27,367 bases of DNA from JAAYBR01 sp033813475 (GTDB lineage Bacteria; Hydrogenedentota; Hydrogenedentia; Hydrogenedentales; CAITNO01): positions 1 through 27,367 of the forward strand of contig JAPXRP010000041.1 of assembly GCA_033813475.1 (NCBI GenBank), written 5' to 3'. This document shows, one piece after another, positions 7,249 through 15,647 of this stretch. Under the pieces are notes generated by a model. It saw only the letters and a program-made list of their open reading frames with translations. It did no database searches and was not told the DNA's origin. Positions within the stretch are counted from its first letter, which is position 1. Each line of letters starts with the position of its first letter. The translations under genes and the position numbers were made by a program.

Positions 7249-9771
7249 ATGCGCGCGGGACATTCTTGGATGGGGCCGTTGGCCGCGTTGCTGCTTTGCT
7301 GCGGCTGGGCGCAGGGCCATTCTGTCATCCCGCGGTATTATCTTCCCTACCATTATTCACTTCTCGAATTCGCCGACTGCCCGTCCGTCCAGTTGGATGT
7401 CCCGGCGGAGATGCCGACGCTACTTCCCCCTCTTCAGGAGGTGGTTCGGATGCTGGTGGAGGAATACAAACAGGCTTCGGGGGAGGGCAGATACTCTCTT
7501 GTGTACTCGCGGGCCAGGGAACTCCTGTATTTGGGCCCGGACACCGCCCCTCTCGCGTTTTCCATGCTGTGCGATCCCGACAAGAGGGTGCGGCAGACGG
7601 CTGTTGAGGCGGTATGTGACGCCCTCTGCGCCCCCCTGTTCAAGACGCCCCGGGCTGCGGCGTGCGTGGAGGCCGCGCTTCCCGCGTACCTCGACGCGCT
7701 GAAGAACGGCCCGGAAGTGGTTCGCATGACACTCGGTTTTGCCCTCTGCATGACCGGCCTTCCCCCGGAGCGCATCAGGCCGGCGCTTCTCGAGGCCCTG
7801 AACGACCCCAGCAGGCGCGTTCAGGTCAGTGTGGTCGCGGGATTGGCCTGGAGCATTGAGAACGCGGCCCCGCCGCTGGTAAACCCCAACGATTTCACTC
7901 TCCCGGAGGAGCTTCTCGACTATGAGCTGAACATTGAGGCTGCCGAAGAGGCTCTGAAGAAGTCTGCCCTCGTGTATCTTCCCGTCCATGGGGAGCAGCG
8001 GCGCGCCCATGTGTCCGCCCTGCTGGCGTCTTCCATTCCCTGGATTCAAGTGTATGCGCTCGACCAGGTGAGCGCTGCGGGCGAGGACGGAATGGGCCTG
8101 TTTCCAGAGGCGACGGCAACGCTGCGCCGCATCGCGGGAACCGGCCCGACTCAGAAGGACGCCCAGGCCCTGGGGCCGCGGGAGGCCTATGTGCATGCTG
8201 TCGCGGGGCTCCTGGAATCCAAGGATCCTCATTTCAGTCTCGCTGCTGTTCGGTACCTGAGAGAGATGGGGCACCGTGCCCGACCGGCTGGCCCCCATTT
8301 GCTCAAGGCGCTGCACTCTTACAATGGGCAGGTGCGCAGCGAGACCTTTGACATGCTCCAGGGAGAGGTCTTCGAGGGGCTGCTCACCCTTGACGTCCTC
8401 CGGGGGCTCTGCCAGAGGGAGGACTCGCCGCTTCAGATTTCCGCCATCCGGCAGATCGGCGAAATGGGCGATGCGGCCGCCGCCGCCGCGCCGGAGCTTC
8501 TGTCTGCGCTGAAGAGCGGGGACTTCGAGATTCAGTGCGCCGCCGCGTCGGCGCTCGCCAGGGTGCTTCCCCGGGACGACAGGGCGGTCCTCGCGCTTCT
8601 GGACAGTTATCTGGCAGGGGACAGGGAATACCCCCGGAGCCTCTTTGAGGAGGCGCTGACTGCCCAGGGGAAGGCCAGTGCCTCGGCGGCCGCGCTGATT
8701 GCGGAGCGTTACCGGGCGCGGCTTCGCGCCCCGGAGGCCACTGCATCCCCGGCCACTGATCGGTTGTCCGTCGTCCTTGCCGGCCTCGGCGGCGAATGGC
8801 TCCGTGTTGCCGCCGAGGGGCTGGACTCGGAGAACCCCCGGGCGGTTATGGCGGCTGTGGAAGCCCTCGAAAAAGGGGGAAAAGAGGCCAAATTCTTCCT
8901 CGAAAAAATCGTCGCCCTGACCAAGTCCGATGACTGGGGGTTGCGCGCGGCGGCCGTCGTGGCGCTGCCCGCCATCTCCCCCGCGGACAAACGGGTGCGT
9001 GCGGCGGTCATGGCGGCTCTGACCGACGAGAACCAGCTCGTGGCCCGCGCGGCAGATTCCGCATCTATTCATGTCCAGTTTTCGAAAAGAGAACTTCCCG
9101 TAGTGGGGCGCCTGCTGGTTGGGCAACTCAAAAGGGGAGTTGCTGATTTCGCTCCCAAACCAACGTCCTATAGCGGCGGCCCTCCGCCTCCGCCGTCGGA
9201 TTTCGTGTCCGCGCTGGCCAAATACGGGGCGTATTGCCCCGACGAACTGCTTGATCTGATTTTCAGCGGGGATTATGGCGTCGCAGCGCAGGCGAAGAAG
9301 GCGGTGCTTCTCGGGGGGATCTCGGTGAAGCCGGTCAAAGACAGGCTGTTTGACACGTTGTGGCAAAGGGACGGTGTCGCCCACCTCACGTTCATGCTTG
9401 AGGCGGACATCCCGAGGGAAGAATTGTTCGCATGTCTCCTGGAGGCCCTGTCGAACCCGGAACGCAGCAAGAACGCGGCGTACGCGCTGAAGTTCTTTGG
9501 CAAGGACGCGGCGCGGGCGATTCCCGTCTTGACCGAAATGATGCAGCCGGACATGCCGTTTGACATGGGAAGGCGTGTGAATGGGTATGACCCCCGGCTC
9601 ATCGCATTCTGGTCACTGGCCGAAATCGGATATGATGACGACCAAGTGGTGGCGGAAATGGCCAAATTTGCGCGGAATACCTCCGGACCACGCCACCCAG
9701 TTTTTATGGGGCTGCGGACCATGCTTGACTTCCGCCTGGGATTGAGGGAGCCTCCGGCCACGTTCGAGTAG
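7249..9771 (+). CDS. Secreted HEAT-repeat protein, paralogue 1
   Basis: The protein has 840 residues. Residues 1-23 (MRAGHSWMG, hydrophobic core, GWAQG) form a Sec signal peptide; the two cysteines in the core lack a lipobox. The rest is almost entirely helix pairs of HEAT / armadillo type, e.g. LLEALNDPSRRVQVSVVAGLAWS, the AAAAAPELLSAL helix and KRVRAAVMAALTDEN, so it is a binding scaffold outside the cytoplasm. No enzymatic motif is visible. A PPPPPSD linker occurs at about residue 640. The ATG at 7249 is preferred over 7243: GGAG lies 8 bases before 7249 but only 2 before 7243, and in paralogue 2 a one-base deletion puts the upstream ATG out of frame. Codon use appears less GC-extreme than in aconitase or the epimerase. 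Ligand unknown. Confidence 0.8.
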   Translation: MRAGHSWMGPLAALLLCCGWAQGHSVIPRYYLPYHYSLLEFADCPSVQLDVPAEMPTLLPPLQEVVRMLVEEYKQASGEGRYSLVYSRARELLYLGPDTAPLAFSMLCDPDKRVRQTAVEAVCDALCAPLFKTPRAAACVEAALPAYLDALKNGPEVVRMTLGFALCMTGLPPERIRPALLEALNDPSRRVQVSVVAGLAWSIENAAPPLVNPNDFTLPEELLDYELNIEAAEEALKKSALVYLPVHGEQRRAHVSALLASSIPWIQVYALDQVSAAGEDGMGLFPEATATLRRIAGTGPTQKDAQALGPREAYVHAVAGLLESKDPHFSLAAVRYLREMGHRARPAGPHLLKALHSYNGQVRSETFDMLQGEVFEGLLTLDVLRGLCQREDSPLQISAIRQIGEMGDAAAAAAPELLSALKSGDFEIQCAAASALARVLPRDDRAVLALLDSYLAGDREYPRSLFEEALTAQGKASASAAALIAERYRARLRAPEATASPATDRLSVVLAGLGGEWLRVAAEGLDSENPRAVMAAVEALEKGGKEAKFFLEKIVALTKSDDWGLRAAAVVALPAISPADKRVRAAVMAALTDENQLVARAADSASIHVQFSKRELPVVGRLLVGQLKRGVADFAPKPTSYSGGPPPPPSDFVSALAKYGAYCPDELLDLIFSGDYGVAAQAKKAVLLGGISVKPVKDRLFDTLWQRDGVAHLTFMLEADIPREELFACLLEALSNPERSKNAAYALKFFGKDAARAIPVLTEMMQPDMPFDMGRRVNGYDPRLIAFWSLAEIGYDDDQVVAEMAKFARNTSGPRHPVFMGLRTMLDFRLGLREPPATFE

Positions 9772-9781
9772 CCTGCGGGGG

Positions 9782-9821
9782 AGCGCTTTCCCTTATCCGC
9801 CTCCAGGAGGAGGGCGGGTAG
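9782..9821 (+). pseudogene. Remnant of the aconitase C-terminus at the duplication joint
   Basis: In the aconitase frame the bases 9795-9821 read I-R-L-Q-E-E-G-G-stop, against I-R-L-Q-E-K-G-E-stop at the genuine end (7009-7035). A weaker match extends left to AGCGC at 9782. The stop codons are offset by 2786 bases, the same spacing as the rest of the duplicated unit. The remnant has no start and is not translated as a gene. Confidence 0.7.
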
Positions 9822-9856
9822 GGGCGGGACCGCTCCGCAAGCCAGCCTGCTCTCAG

Positions 9857-9896
9857 CCCGTCGGACCGGTCCGACAAGTCCGACCGGTCCGACGGG
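9857..9896. repeat. 40 bp palindrome, copy 2 (perfect)
   Basis: The arms CCCGTCGGACCGGTC and GACCGGTCCGACGGG are exact complements around the 10-base loop CGACAAGTCC. Copy 1 has one mismatched pair. The arms also contain an inner GGACCGGTCC palindrome. It lies 85 bases after the stop of HEAT gene 1. Confidence 0.75.
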
Positions 9897-9948
9897 TGTC
9901 TAGTGTCTGGTGTCCGGCGACCGCGCGATGCGCCGCGCTCCCCAAGGC

Positions 9949-9978
9949 TGGACTGCCCGCCGCCTCCCGTGACAGAAT
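9949..9978 (+). promoter_or_regulatory. Putative promoter of HEAT gene 2
   Basis: TGGACT, an 18 bp spacer and TGA-CAGAAT, identical in both hexamers to the element before HEAT gene 1. The start codon is about 55 bases downstream of the -10. Confidence 0.4.
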
Positions 9979-10033
9979 AGACTGCGTGATCCTCCCCCGG
10001 TGAAAACCGTCCCTCGTGGACCGGAGACATGTT

Positions 10034-12565
10034 ATGCGCGCGGGACATTCTTGGATGGGGTTGGTGGCCGCGTTGCTCTTTTGTTGCGGCTGGGCGCAGG
10101 GCCATTATGCCGTCACGGAGTACATCCTTCCCTGCGAGCTCTCCAAATGGGAGCCTTCCGCATGCGGGGCCGCCCGGCCCGAGGTCCCTGCGGAAATGCC
10201 GACGCTCTCCCCCCCTCTCGGCGAGGTGGTTCGGCTGCTGGTGGAGGAATACAAACAGGCCTCGCCGGAGGAACGGTCCTCCTACGCTCGGCGGCTGCCG
10301 AAGACCCTCCTATATATGGGGCCTGACACGGCGCTCCTCGCGTTTGCCATGCTGTGCGACGTTGACAAGGAGGCTCGGAGCGCGGCCGTGGAGGCTGTAT
10401 GTGACGCCCTGTGCGCCCCCCTGATCAAGACGCCAGAGGCTGCGGCGTGCGTGGAGGCCGCGCTTCCCGCGTGCCTCGACGCGCTGAAGAACGGCCCGGA
10501 AGGGGTGCGGATGACGCTCGGTTTTGCCCTCTGCATGACGGGTCTCCCTTCGGAACAACTCAGGCCGGCACTGCTGGAGGCCCTGAACGACCCCAGCGTG
10601 CGTGTCCAGGCCTGTGTCGCGAAGGGGCTGGACTGGAGCATCAAAAAATCGCCCCGTCCGCTCGTGGACCCCGGTGATATCGCCCTTTCCCCGGAACTCA
10701 TCACCTATTTCTGCGACATCATACGGTCCGCAAGAGGCATTGATGAGGGGGTTTACGGAATGGCATTTCCGGTGCTGCCCGCCCAGCAGGATCAGAAACG
10801 GGCCTTTCTATCCGAGTTGCTTGCCTCTCCCGACCCATATGTTCGCGAGTATGCATTCCCCCATTTGCACGCTGCGGGCAGGGACGGAATGGGCTTGTTC
10901 CCGCAGGCGTCGGAGGTGTTGCGCCGACGGTCCGGCATTGGCCCCGCTCCCGCGGACACGGCGGCGCGCTCACCCGAAGAGGAATATGTTCTCACCGTCA
11001 TTGGAATGTTGGACTCCAGATTCTCATACTTCAGGCAGGCTGCTCTGGGGTATCTGGCAGGGTTGGGCGACCGGGCGCGTCCGGCGGCCCCCCGTCTGCT
11101 CAAAGCCCTGCATGCGCGCGATTGGCAGGTGCGCCACGGGGCGTTTCATTTGCTCGAAACGCCCCCTTTTGAGGGAGTCCTCACGGTGGACACACTCCGG
11201 GGCCTTTTCCAGGAGAAGGACGACGACCAGCTCTTGGTGCTGTCCATCAGGCGGCTCGGCAAAATGGGCGAAGCGGCCGCCGAAGCCGCGCCAGAGCTTT
11301 TTTCGGCTGCCGGACATGCCGAAAAAGACGTGCGGCGGGCAGTGCTGGAAGCGCTCCCCAATGTCCTGCCCCATGACGACAGGGTTACCACCGTGCTCCT
11401 GGACGCCTATTTAGGGGGGGAAAACGACTATCCGGGAAACCATCTTAGAGAGCAGCTTGTGTCGCGGGGAAGGACGGACGAGTCGGCGGCCGCGCTGATC
11501 GCTGCGCGGTACCGTGAGCTGCTCCGCGCCTCCGGAGACGCGCGGCAGCCGTCGGTTGGCCGGCTGCCCGGCGTCCTCGCCGCCATAGGCGGAGACTGCC
11601 TGCGCGTTGCCGCAGAGGGGCTGGACACAGGGGACGCGCAGGTGCGGAGGGAGACAGTGAGCGTCCTCGCCGAACGGGGAGAGGAGGCAAAGTTTTCCCT
11701 GGGCAAAATCCTTGCCCTGGCAAAGTCGGATGAACTGGAGGTGCGCATGGCGGCCCTTACCGCCCTGCCCGCGCTTGCCCCCTCGGACAAAAGGGTGCGC
11801 AGGATGGTCATGGCATCCCTGACAGACAAGGATATCGCCGTGGCCCGCGCGGGCATTTCCGCGTCTCTTCGCACCCGGTTCTCCACGAGAGAGTCGCGCC
11901 GCGCGGGAAGTCTGCTGCTGGAGCTTCTCGAGGCAAGGGGGGCCGCGTTTCGTGCGGTGCCCGGTGCGGAGAAGGATGCCCCCACGTCGTCCGATTTCGT
12001 GCTAGCTCTGGCCAAATACGGGAAACATCACCCTGAGGAGTTGCTTGATCTCCTCTTTCACCAGAATGAATCCGTTGCAGTCCAGGCAGTGGAGGCGGTC
12101 CTTGTGGCGGGCATCTCTGTGAAAGGGATCAAGGACGGGCTCCTTGAGACGATTGGACGAGAAGAGAGGCCGGACCTTCTCTGGTTTGCGCTCAGGACGG
12201 ACATACCCAAAGAGGAGATATTCGCACACCTGAAGGATACGGCGGTCGTCTCAAGACTTCAAGAGCTTTCCATGGTGCGCGCTCTAAGCATTTCCGGTGG
12301 GCAGACCGCCGGGGCGATTCCACAATTGATTGCCAAAATGCAGCCGGAGGCTTCGTTTAATCTTGGACAGGCCGGCGCGCGCGTTGACCCCCGAATGGTC
12401 GCGTTTAGAACACTGTCTGAGATCGGATACAACAATGATCAGGCTGTGGCTGCCATGGCCGAATTCGCGCGGAACGCCTGCGGACCGCGTCGCGACCTGC
12501 ACGCGGGGTTCCTCGCCTTGCTTCAAAACCGCCTGGGGCTGAGAATGTCTGTGGACCTTTCCTGA
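10034..12565 (+). CDS. Secreted HEAT-repeat protein, paralogue 2
   Basis: The protein has 843 residues and is colinear with the preceding gene. The signal peptide is nearly identical (MRAGHSWMG, ending GWAQG). The region up to about residue 200 is highly similar (RMTLGFALCMTGLP, RPALLEALNDPS), and later parts are about half identical. It is built of HEAT helix pairs throughout, e.g. DKRVRRMVMASLTDKD. The polyproline linker of paralogue 1 is replaced by a shorter AEKDAPTSSD segment. The start is fixed by GGAG 7 bases upstream; the ATG five bases earlier is out of frame here. It is a probable extracytoplasmic binding scaffold that has diverged from its sister in surface residues. Its own copied promoter suggests transcription independent of, or similar to, gene 1. 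No catalytic function is assignable. Confidence 0.8.
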   Translation: MRAGHSWMGLVAALLFCCGWAQGHYAVTEYILPCELSKWEPSACGAARPEVPAEMPTLSPPLGEVVRLLVEEYKQASPEERSSYARRLPKTLLYMGPDTALLAFAMLCDVDKEARSAAVEAVCDALCAPLIKTPEAAACVEAALPACLDALKNGPEGVRMTLGFALCMTGLPSEQLRPALLEALNDPSVRVQACVAKGLDWSIKKSPRPLVDPGDIALSPELITYFCDIIRSARGIDEGVYGMAFPVLPAQQDQKRAFLSELLASPDPYVREYAFPHLHAAGRDGMGLFPQASEVLRRRSGIGPAPADTAARSPEEEYVLTVIGMLDSRFSYFRQAALGYLAGLGDRARPAAPRLLKALHARDWQVRHGAFHLLETPPFEGVLTVDTLRGLFQEKDDDQLLVLSIRRLGKMGEAAAEAAPELFSAAGHAEKDVRRAVLEALPNVLPHDDRVTTVLLDAYLGGENDYPGNHLREQLVSRGRTDESAAALIAARYRELLRASGDARQPSVGRLPGVLAAIGGDCLRVAAEGLDTGDAQVRRETVSVLAERGEEAKFSLGKILALAKSDELEVRMAALTALPALAPSDKRVRRMVMASLTDKDIAVARAGISASLRTRFSTRESRRAGSLLLELLEARGAAFRAVPGAEKDAPTSSDFVLALAKYGKHHPEELLDLLFHQNESVAVQAVEAVLVAGISVKGIKDGLLETIGREERPDLLWFALRTDIPKEEIFAHLKDTAVVSRLQELSMVRALSISGGQTAGAIPQLIAKMQPEASFNLGQAGARVDPRMVAFRTLSEIGYNNDQAVAAMAEFARNACGPRRDLHAGFLALLQNRLGLRMSVDLS

Positions 12566-12753
12566 CTGCCCTTCTTCGGGCAAGAACCCAACCCTCCCGT
12601 CTGTGCCCATTTCCGCCCGCCCGTGGTTCGTTGTCCTCTTGCTGGAACATTTCCCCGCCCTTCGGTATTACAGGGTTATCTGGCGTCCGGGGCGGCGCCG
12701 GGTTGGGCCGCAAGCGGAGAATGCGCGGCGGGGCCGCGCGGGAGGTCGTTGCC

Positions 12754-14442
12754 ATGCTGGATTCACGGGAGATGTGGAAGGGTGGGTTGCTGGTGGTTGT
12801 CGCCCTGCTGGGGCTGGTCCTGCTGGGTTCGGGGTGCGCGCGGCACAAGGTTCCCCTGGCTGCGGACTCCAAGGGTCCCGCGCCCAAACCGGTGTCCCTT
12901 CCGCAGGCCGTGCCAATTGCGGGGGCTCTCAGGCTGGGGGCGCCGCCGACCATCGCGCGGGCGAGCATGATCATGCCCCCCGCGTACCCTGCCGAAGGGC
13001 GGGACTCCTACAAGGCCGCCGAGGAAAACGGCTTTCTGCGCCCGCTGGACGCGCCGCTTTCCACGTTCGGCGTGGATGTGGACACGGCGTCCTACGCGAA
13101 TGTGCGGCGCTATCTGGAGGCGGGGGATCTGCCGCCCGCAGACGCGGTGCGGGTGGAGGAGATGATCAACTACTTCCGCTACGCCTATCCCCGGCCGGCC
13201 GACGGGCGGCCCTTTGCCGTGTCGGTGGCGGTGCATCCCTGCCCGTGGAAGCCGGAGCACCTGCTGGCGCGCGTGGCCCTGGCGGCGAAGGAGGTGGACC
13301 TCTCCCGGCGCCCCCCGGCCAACCTGGTGTTCCTGATTGACGTGTCGGGGTCCATGATGGACGAGGACAAGCTGCCCCTGCTCAAGCGCGGCATGAAACT
13401 GCTGGCCGAGAGCCTCACCCCGGAGGACACCGTCGGCATCGTCACCTATGCGGGCACGGCGGGCGTCGCGCTGGAGGCCGCCCCCGGGAGCGAGAAGACG
13501 CGCATCACCGCGGCCATTGACGCGCTGAACGCGGGCGGCTCCACGAACGGCGAGGGCGGCATCCGCCTGGCCTATGCCATGGCCCGCCGCCGCCTGGTGA
13601 AGGACGGGATCAACCGCGTGCTGCTCGCCACGGACGGCGACTTCAACGTCGGCGTCACGGGGAACGACGAGCTGGAGCGGATCATCGCGGAGGAGGCGAA
13701 GAGCGGCGTGTTCCTGACCGTGCTGGGTTTCGGGCGGGGCAACCTCCAGGACGACAAGCTGGAGGCCCTGGCGGACAGGGGGAACGGGCAGTACGCCTAT
13801 GTGGACAGTTTTAACGAGGCGCGCCGCGTGATGCTGGAGCAGGCCTCGGGCACCCTGCTCACGGTGGCCAAGGACGTCAAAATCCAGGTGGAGTTCAATC
13901 CCGCGCGCGTCGGCGCGTACCGGCTGATCGGCTATGAGAACCGCCTGCTCGCCGCCGAGGACTTCAACGACGACCGCAAGGACGCCGGGGAGATCGGCGC
14001 GGGCCACACGGTCACCGCGCTGTATGAAATCGCGCCCCCCGGCGCCGACGCCGCCCGCCCGAAAGTGGACCCGCTCAAGTACGGGGAGACCCCCCCGGAA
14101 CAGGCGCCGCCCGACGCGGCCAGGCAGTCGGACGAGCTGATGACCATCAAGCTCCGCCACAAGGCGCCCGACGCCGCCGAAAGCGTCCGCGCGGAGGACA
14201 TCCCCGTGGCGGGGGCCGTGTCGGACGCGCCCGACGGCGACTTCCAGTTCGCCGCCGCCGTGGCCGCCTTCGGCATGATCCTGGGGCAGTCGGATTTCGC
14301 GGGGAACGCCGACATGGACCTGGTGGCCCGGCTCGCCCGGGCGGGGCGGGGCGACGACCCCGACGGCGCGCGCTCGGAGTTCATCTCCCTCGCGGAAAAC
14401 GCCCGCGCCCTCCTGCCCGCCAAGGCCCCCAAAGGGGAGTAG
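12754..14442 (+). CDS. YfbK-type von Willebrand factor A domain lipoprotein
   Basis: The protein has 562 residues. The start follows GGAGG by 8 bases. The N-terminus has a hydrophobic stretch ending LLGSGC, acceptable as a lipoprotein signal with C28 as the anchor. Residues about 95-165 match the N-terminal domain of the YfbK family (STFGVDVDTASYANVRRYL, VRVEEMINYF). A VWA domain at about 188-365 has a complete MIDAS metal site: D196-x-S198-x-S200 (DVSGSM), T264 (GGSTN) and D294 (ATDGDFN). The C-terminal part, about 385-550, matches the family's DUF3520 region (GYENRLL, EIGAGHTVTALYE). It is probably tethered to a membrane facing the periplasm, binding a partner through the MIDAS ion. It follows the HEAT genes in the same direction after 188 bp. 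Confidence 0.9.
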   Translation: MLDSREMWKGGLLVVVALLGLVLLGSGCARHKVPLAADSKGPAPKPVSLPQAVPIAGALRLGAPPTIARASMIMPPAYPAEGRDSYKAAEENGFLRPLDAPLSTFGVDVDTASYANVRRYLEAGDLPPADAVRVEEMINYFRYAYPRPADGRPFAVSVAVHPCPWKPEHLLARVALAAKEVDLSRRPPANLVFLIDVSGSMMDEDKLPLLKRGMKLLAESLTPEDTVGIVTYAGTAGVALEAAPGSEKTRITAAIDALNAGGSTNGEGGIRLAYAMARRRLVKDGINRVLLATDGDFNVGVTGNDELERIIAEEAKSGVFLTVLGFGRGNLQDDKLEALADRGNGQYAYVDSFNEARRVMLEQASGTLLTVAKDVKIQVEFNPARVGAYRLIGYENRLLAAEDFNDDRKDAGEIGAGHTVTALYEIAPPGADAARPKVDPLKYGETPPEQAPPDAARQSDELMTIKLRHKAPDAAESVRAEDIPVAGAVSDAPDGDFQFAAAVAAFGMILGQSDFAGNADMDLVARLARAGRGDDPDGARSEFISLAENARALLPAKAPKGE

Positions 14443-14448
14443 GCGGGC

Positions 14449-15552
14449 CTACGCGGACAGCGCCTCGTAGATGGTGGTGAGGCGGGCGGCGGTGGCGTCG
14501 GCGGAAAAGCGGTCCTCGACGGATTCGCGCGCGGCGCGGCCCAGCACCTCGCGCTGCGTGGGGTTGGCCCCGAGTTCCTTGAGCGCGGCGGCGAGGGCGG
14601 GCACGTCGTCCGGCGGCACCAGCCGTCCGTTCATGCCGTCCTCCAGCGCCTCGTCGGCGCCGGGATAGAAGGTGCTGACGCAGGGGAGCCCGCAGGCCAT
14701 CGCCTCAAGCAGGGAAAGGGACAGCCCCTCGTAGCGGCTGGAGAGGACATACACGTCCCCCGCCGCGAGGAGGTCCCGCACGTCCTCCTGAAACCCCACA
14801 AAGCGCAGGCTGCCGCCGAGGCCCAGCGTCCTCGCCTGCGCGTCCAGGGCGCCCCGCAGCGGCCCGTCCCCCGCGAGCAGCAGCACCGCCCGGGGCAGCT
14901 TCACCCGGACGCTCGCAAAGGCGTCCAGCAGCAGCGCGTGGTTCTTCTGCGGCGCGAGCCGCCCCGCCGCAACGAAGACGGGATGGTCCTCCCCGAGGCC
15001 GAAGCGGGCGCGGGCGGCCGCGCGCTCCTCCCCGCTGAACGGGTGGAAGTGCTCCATGTTGATGGTGTTGTGCAGCGCCTCGCCGTTGCGGCAGAGGCCG
15101 ACGGTGTTGAGAACGTGGCGGGAGCAGGCCAGCACGGTGCCCGCGCGCCGGTAGGCGTGGCGCTCGATCCAGTCCTGGTAGCGGCCGCTGGCGGCGACGG
15201 GGTTCTGCACATGGACGATAAGCCGCCCCAGCCGGCGGGGCGGCATCATGCGCTCGCACAGGAACGAAGAGATGACGAGATGCGCGTGGACCACGTCGTA
15301 GTCCCGGCGCAGCCACGGCGCGAGGCGCAGGGGGATCAGCGGGTTCCACCGGAAAGGGGAGAGGTGCGTCGCGGGGAAACCCGCGCCGGCGAAGGCCTGC
15401 GACAGCAGCCCCGGCCCGAAGAGGGACACCACGTCCACCTGGAACCGGTCGCGGGGCAGGCGGCGGACCCACTCCAGCAGGGCGGTCTGCGCCCCGCCGC
15501 CGTTCAGGCAGTCCACCACCTCAAGCACGCGAATCGGACGCTCCGCATTCAT
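14449..15552 (-). CDS. Glycosyltransferase family 4 (GT-B fold)
   Basis: The protein has 367 residues. The N-terminal GT-B half has the glycine-rich LNGGGAQTALLEW loop (16-28) and DVVHAHLVIS (86-95). The C-terminal half has AAGRLAPQKNHALLLDAF (195-212), LAGDGPL and the E275-x7-E283 donor-site motif (SRYEGLSLSLLEAMACG). It transfers a sugar from a nucleotide donor to a lipid or growing glycan at the cytosolic membrane face; donor and acceptor are not predictable. GAGGTGA precedes the start at 15552. It lies 95 bp downstream of the family-2 glycosyltransferase on the same strand and is probably co-transcribed. It converges on the VWA gene with only 6 bp between stop codons. Confidence 0.92.
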   Translation of the reverse strand: MNAERPIRVLEVVDCLNGGGAQTALLEWVRRLPRDRFQVDVVSLFGPGLLSQAFAGAGFPATHLSPFRWNPLIPLRLAPWLRRDYDVVHAHLVISSFLCERMMPPRRLGRLIVHVQNPVAASGRYQDWIERHAYRRAGTVLACSRHVLNTVGLCRNGEALHNTINMEHFHPFSGEERAAARARFGLGEDHPVFVAAGRLAPQKNHALLLDAFASVRVKLPRAVLLLAGDGPLRGALDAQARTLGLGGSLRFVGFQEDVRDLLAAGDVYVLSSRYEGLSLSLLEAMACGLPCVSTFYPGADEALEDGMNGRLVPPDDVPALAAALKELGANPTQREVLGRAARESVEDRFSADATAARLTTIYEALSA

Positions 15553-15647
15553 GGCTCACCTCGACCGTCCAGCCCGTTGAAGAACACCCCCCGCCGCACC
15601 GGCCCGTCACGGGGACTCCGCCATTATCGCAGATTTCCACCCGCACT

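Larger units (their letters stand above)
6994..12565 (+). repeat. Tandem duplication (unit about 2.79 kb) carrying the HEAT-repeat gene
   Basis: Unit 1 runs from about 6994 to 9771 and unit 2 from about 9782 to 12565, with a constant offset of 2786-2787 bases at their left parts. Each unit contains, in order, the aconitase 3' end, a 40 bp palindrome, a promoter, a ribosome site and a secreted HEAT gene. From 7050 / 9837 to the start codons the two leaders differ at only about a dozen positions in 200, whereas the encoded proteins are only about half identical by eye. Confidence 0.85.

Noticed and set aside
7249..7330. HEAT proteins as lipoproteins, because of two cysteines in the signal peptide.
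   Set aside because: The residues before the cysteines are Leu-Leu-Leu/Phe, with no small residue at -1, and a normal signal-peptidase I site (AQG) follows.
4126..7353. A minus-strand frame of 1075 codons over the aconitase gene.
   Set aside because: Aconitase on the plus strand has all active-site motifs. The antisense frame has no recognisable domain and no ribosome site.
12566..12600. TGCCC-TTCTTC-GGGCA hairpin after HEAT gene 2 as terminator.
   Set aside because: Only a 5 bp stem, and an A/C-rich tail instead of a T-run.
12639..12671. TTGCTG and TATTAC as a promoter for the VWA lipoprotein gene.
   Set aside because: The spacer is 21 bp, outside the working range, and the -10 match is only 4 of 6.
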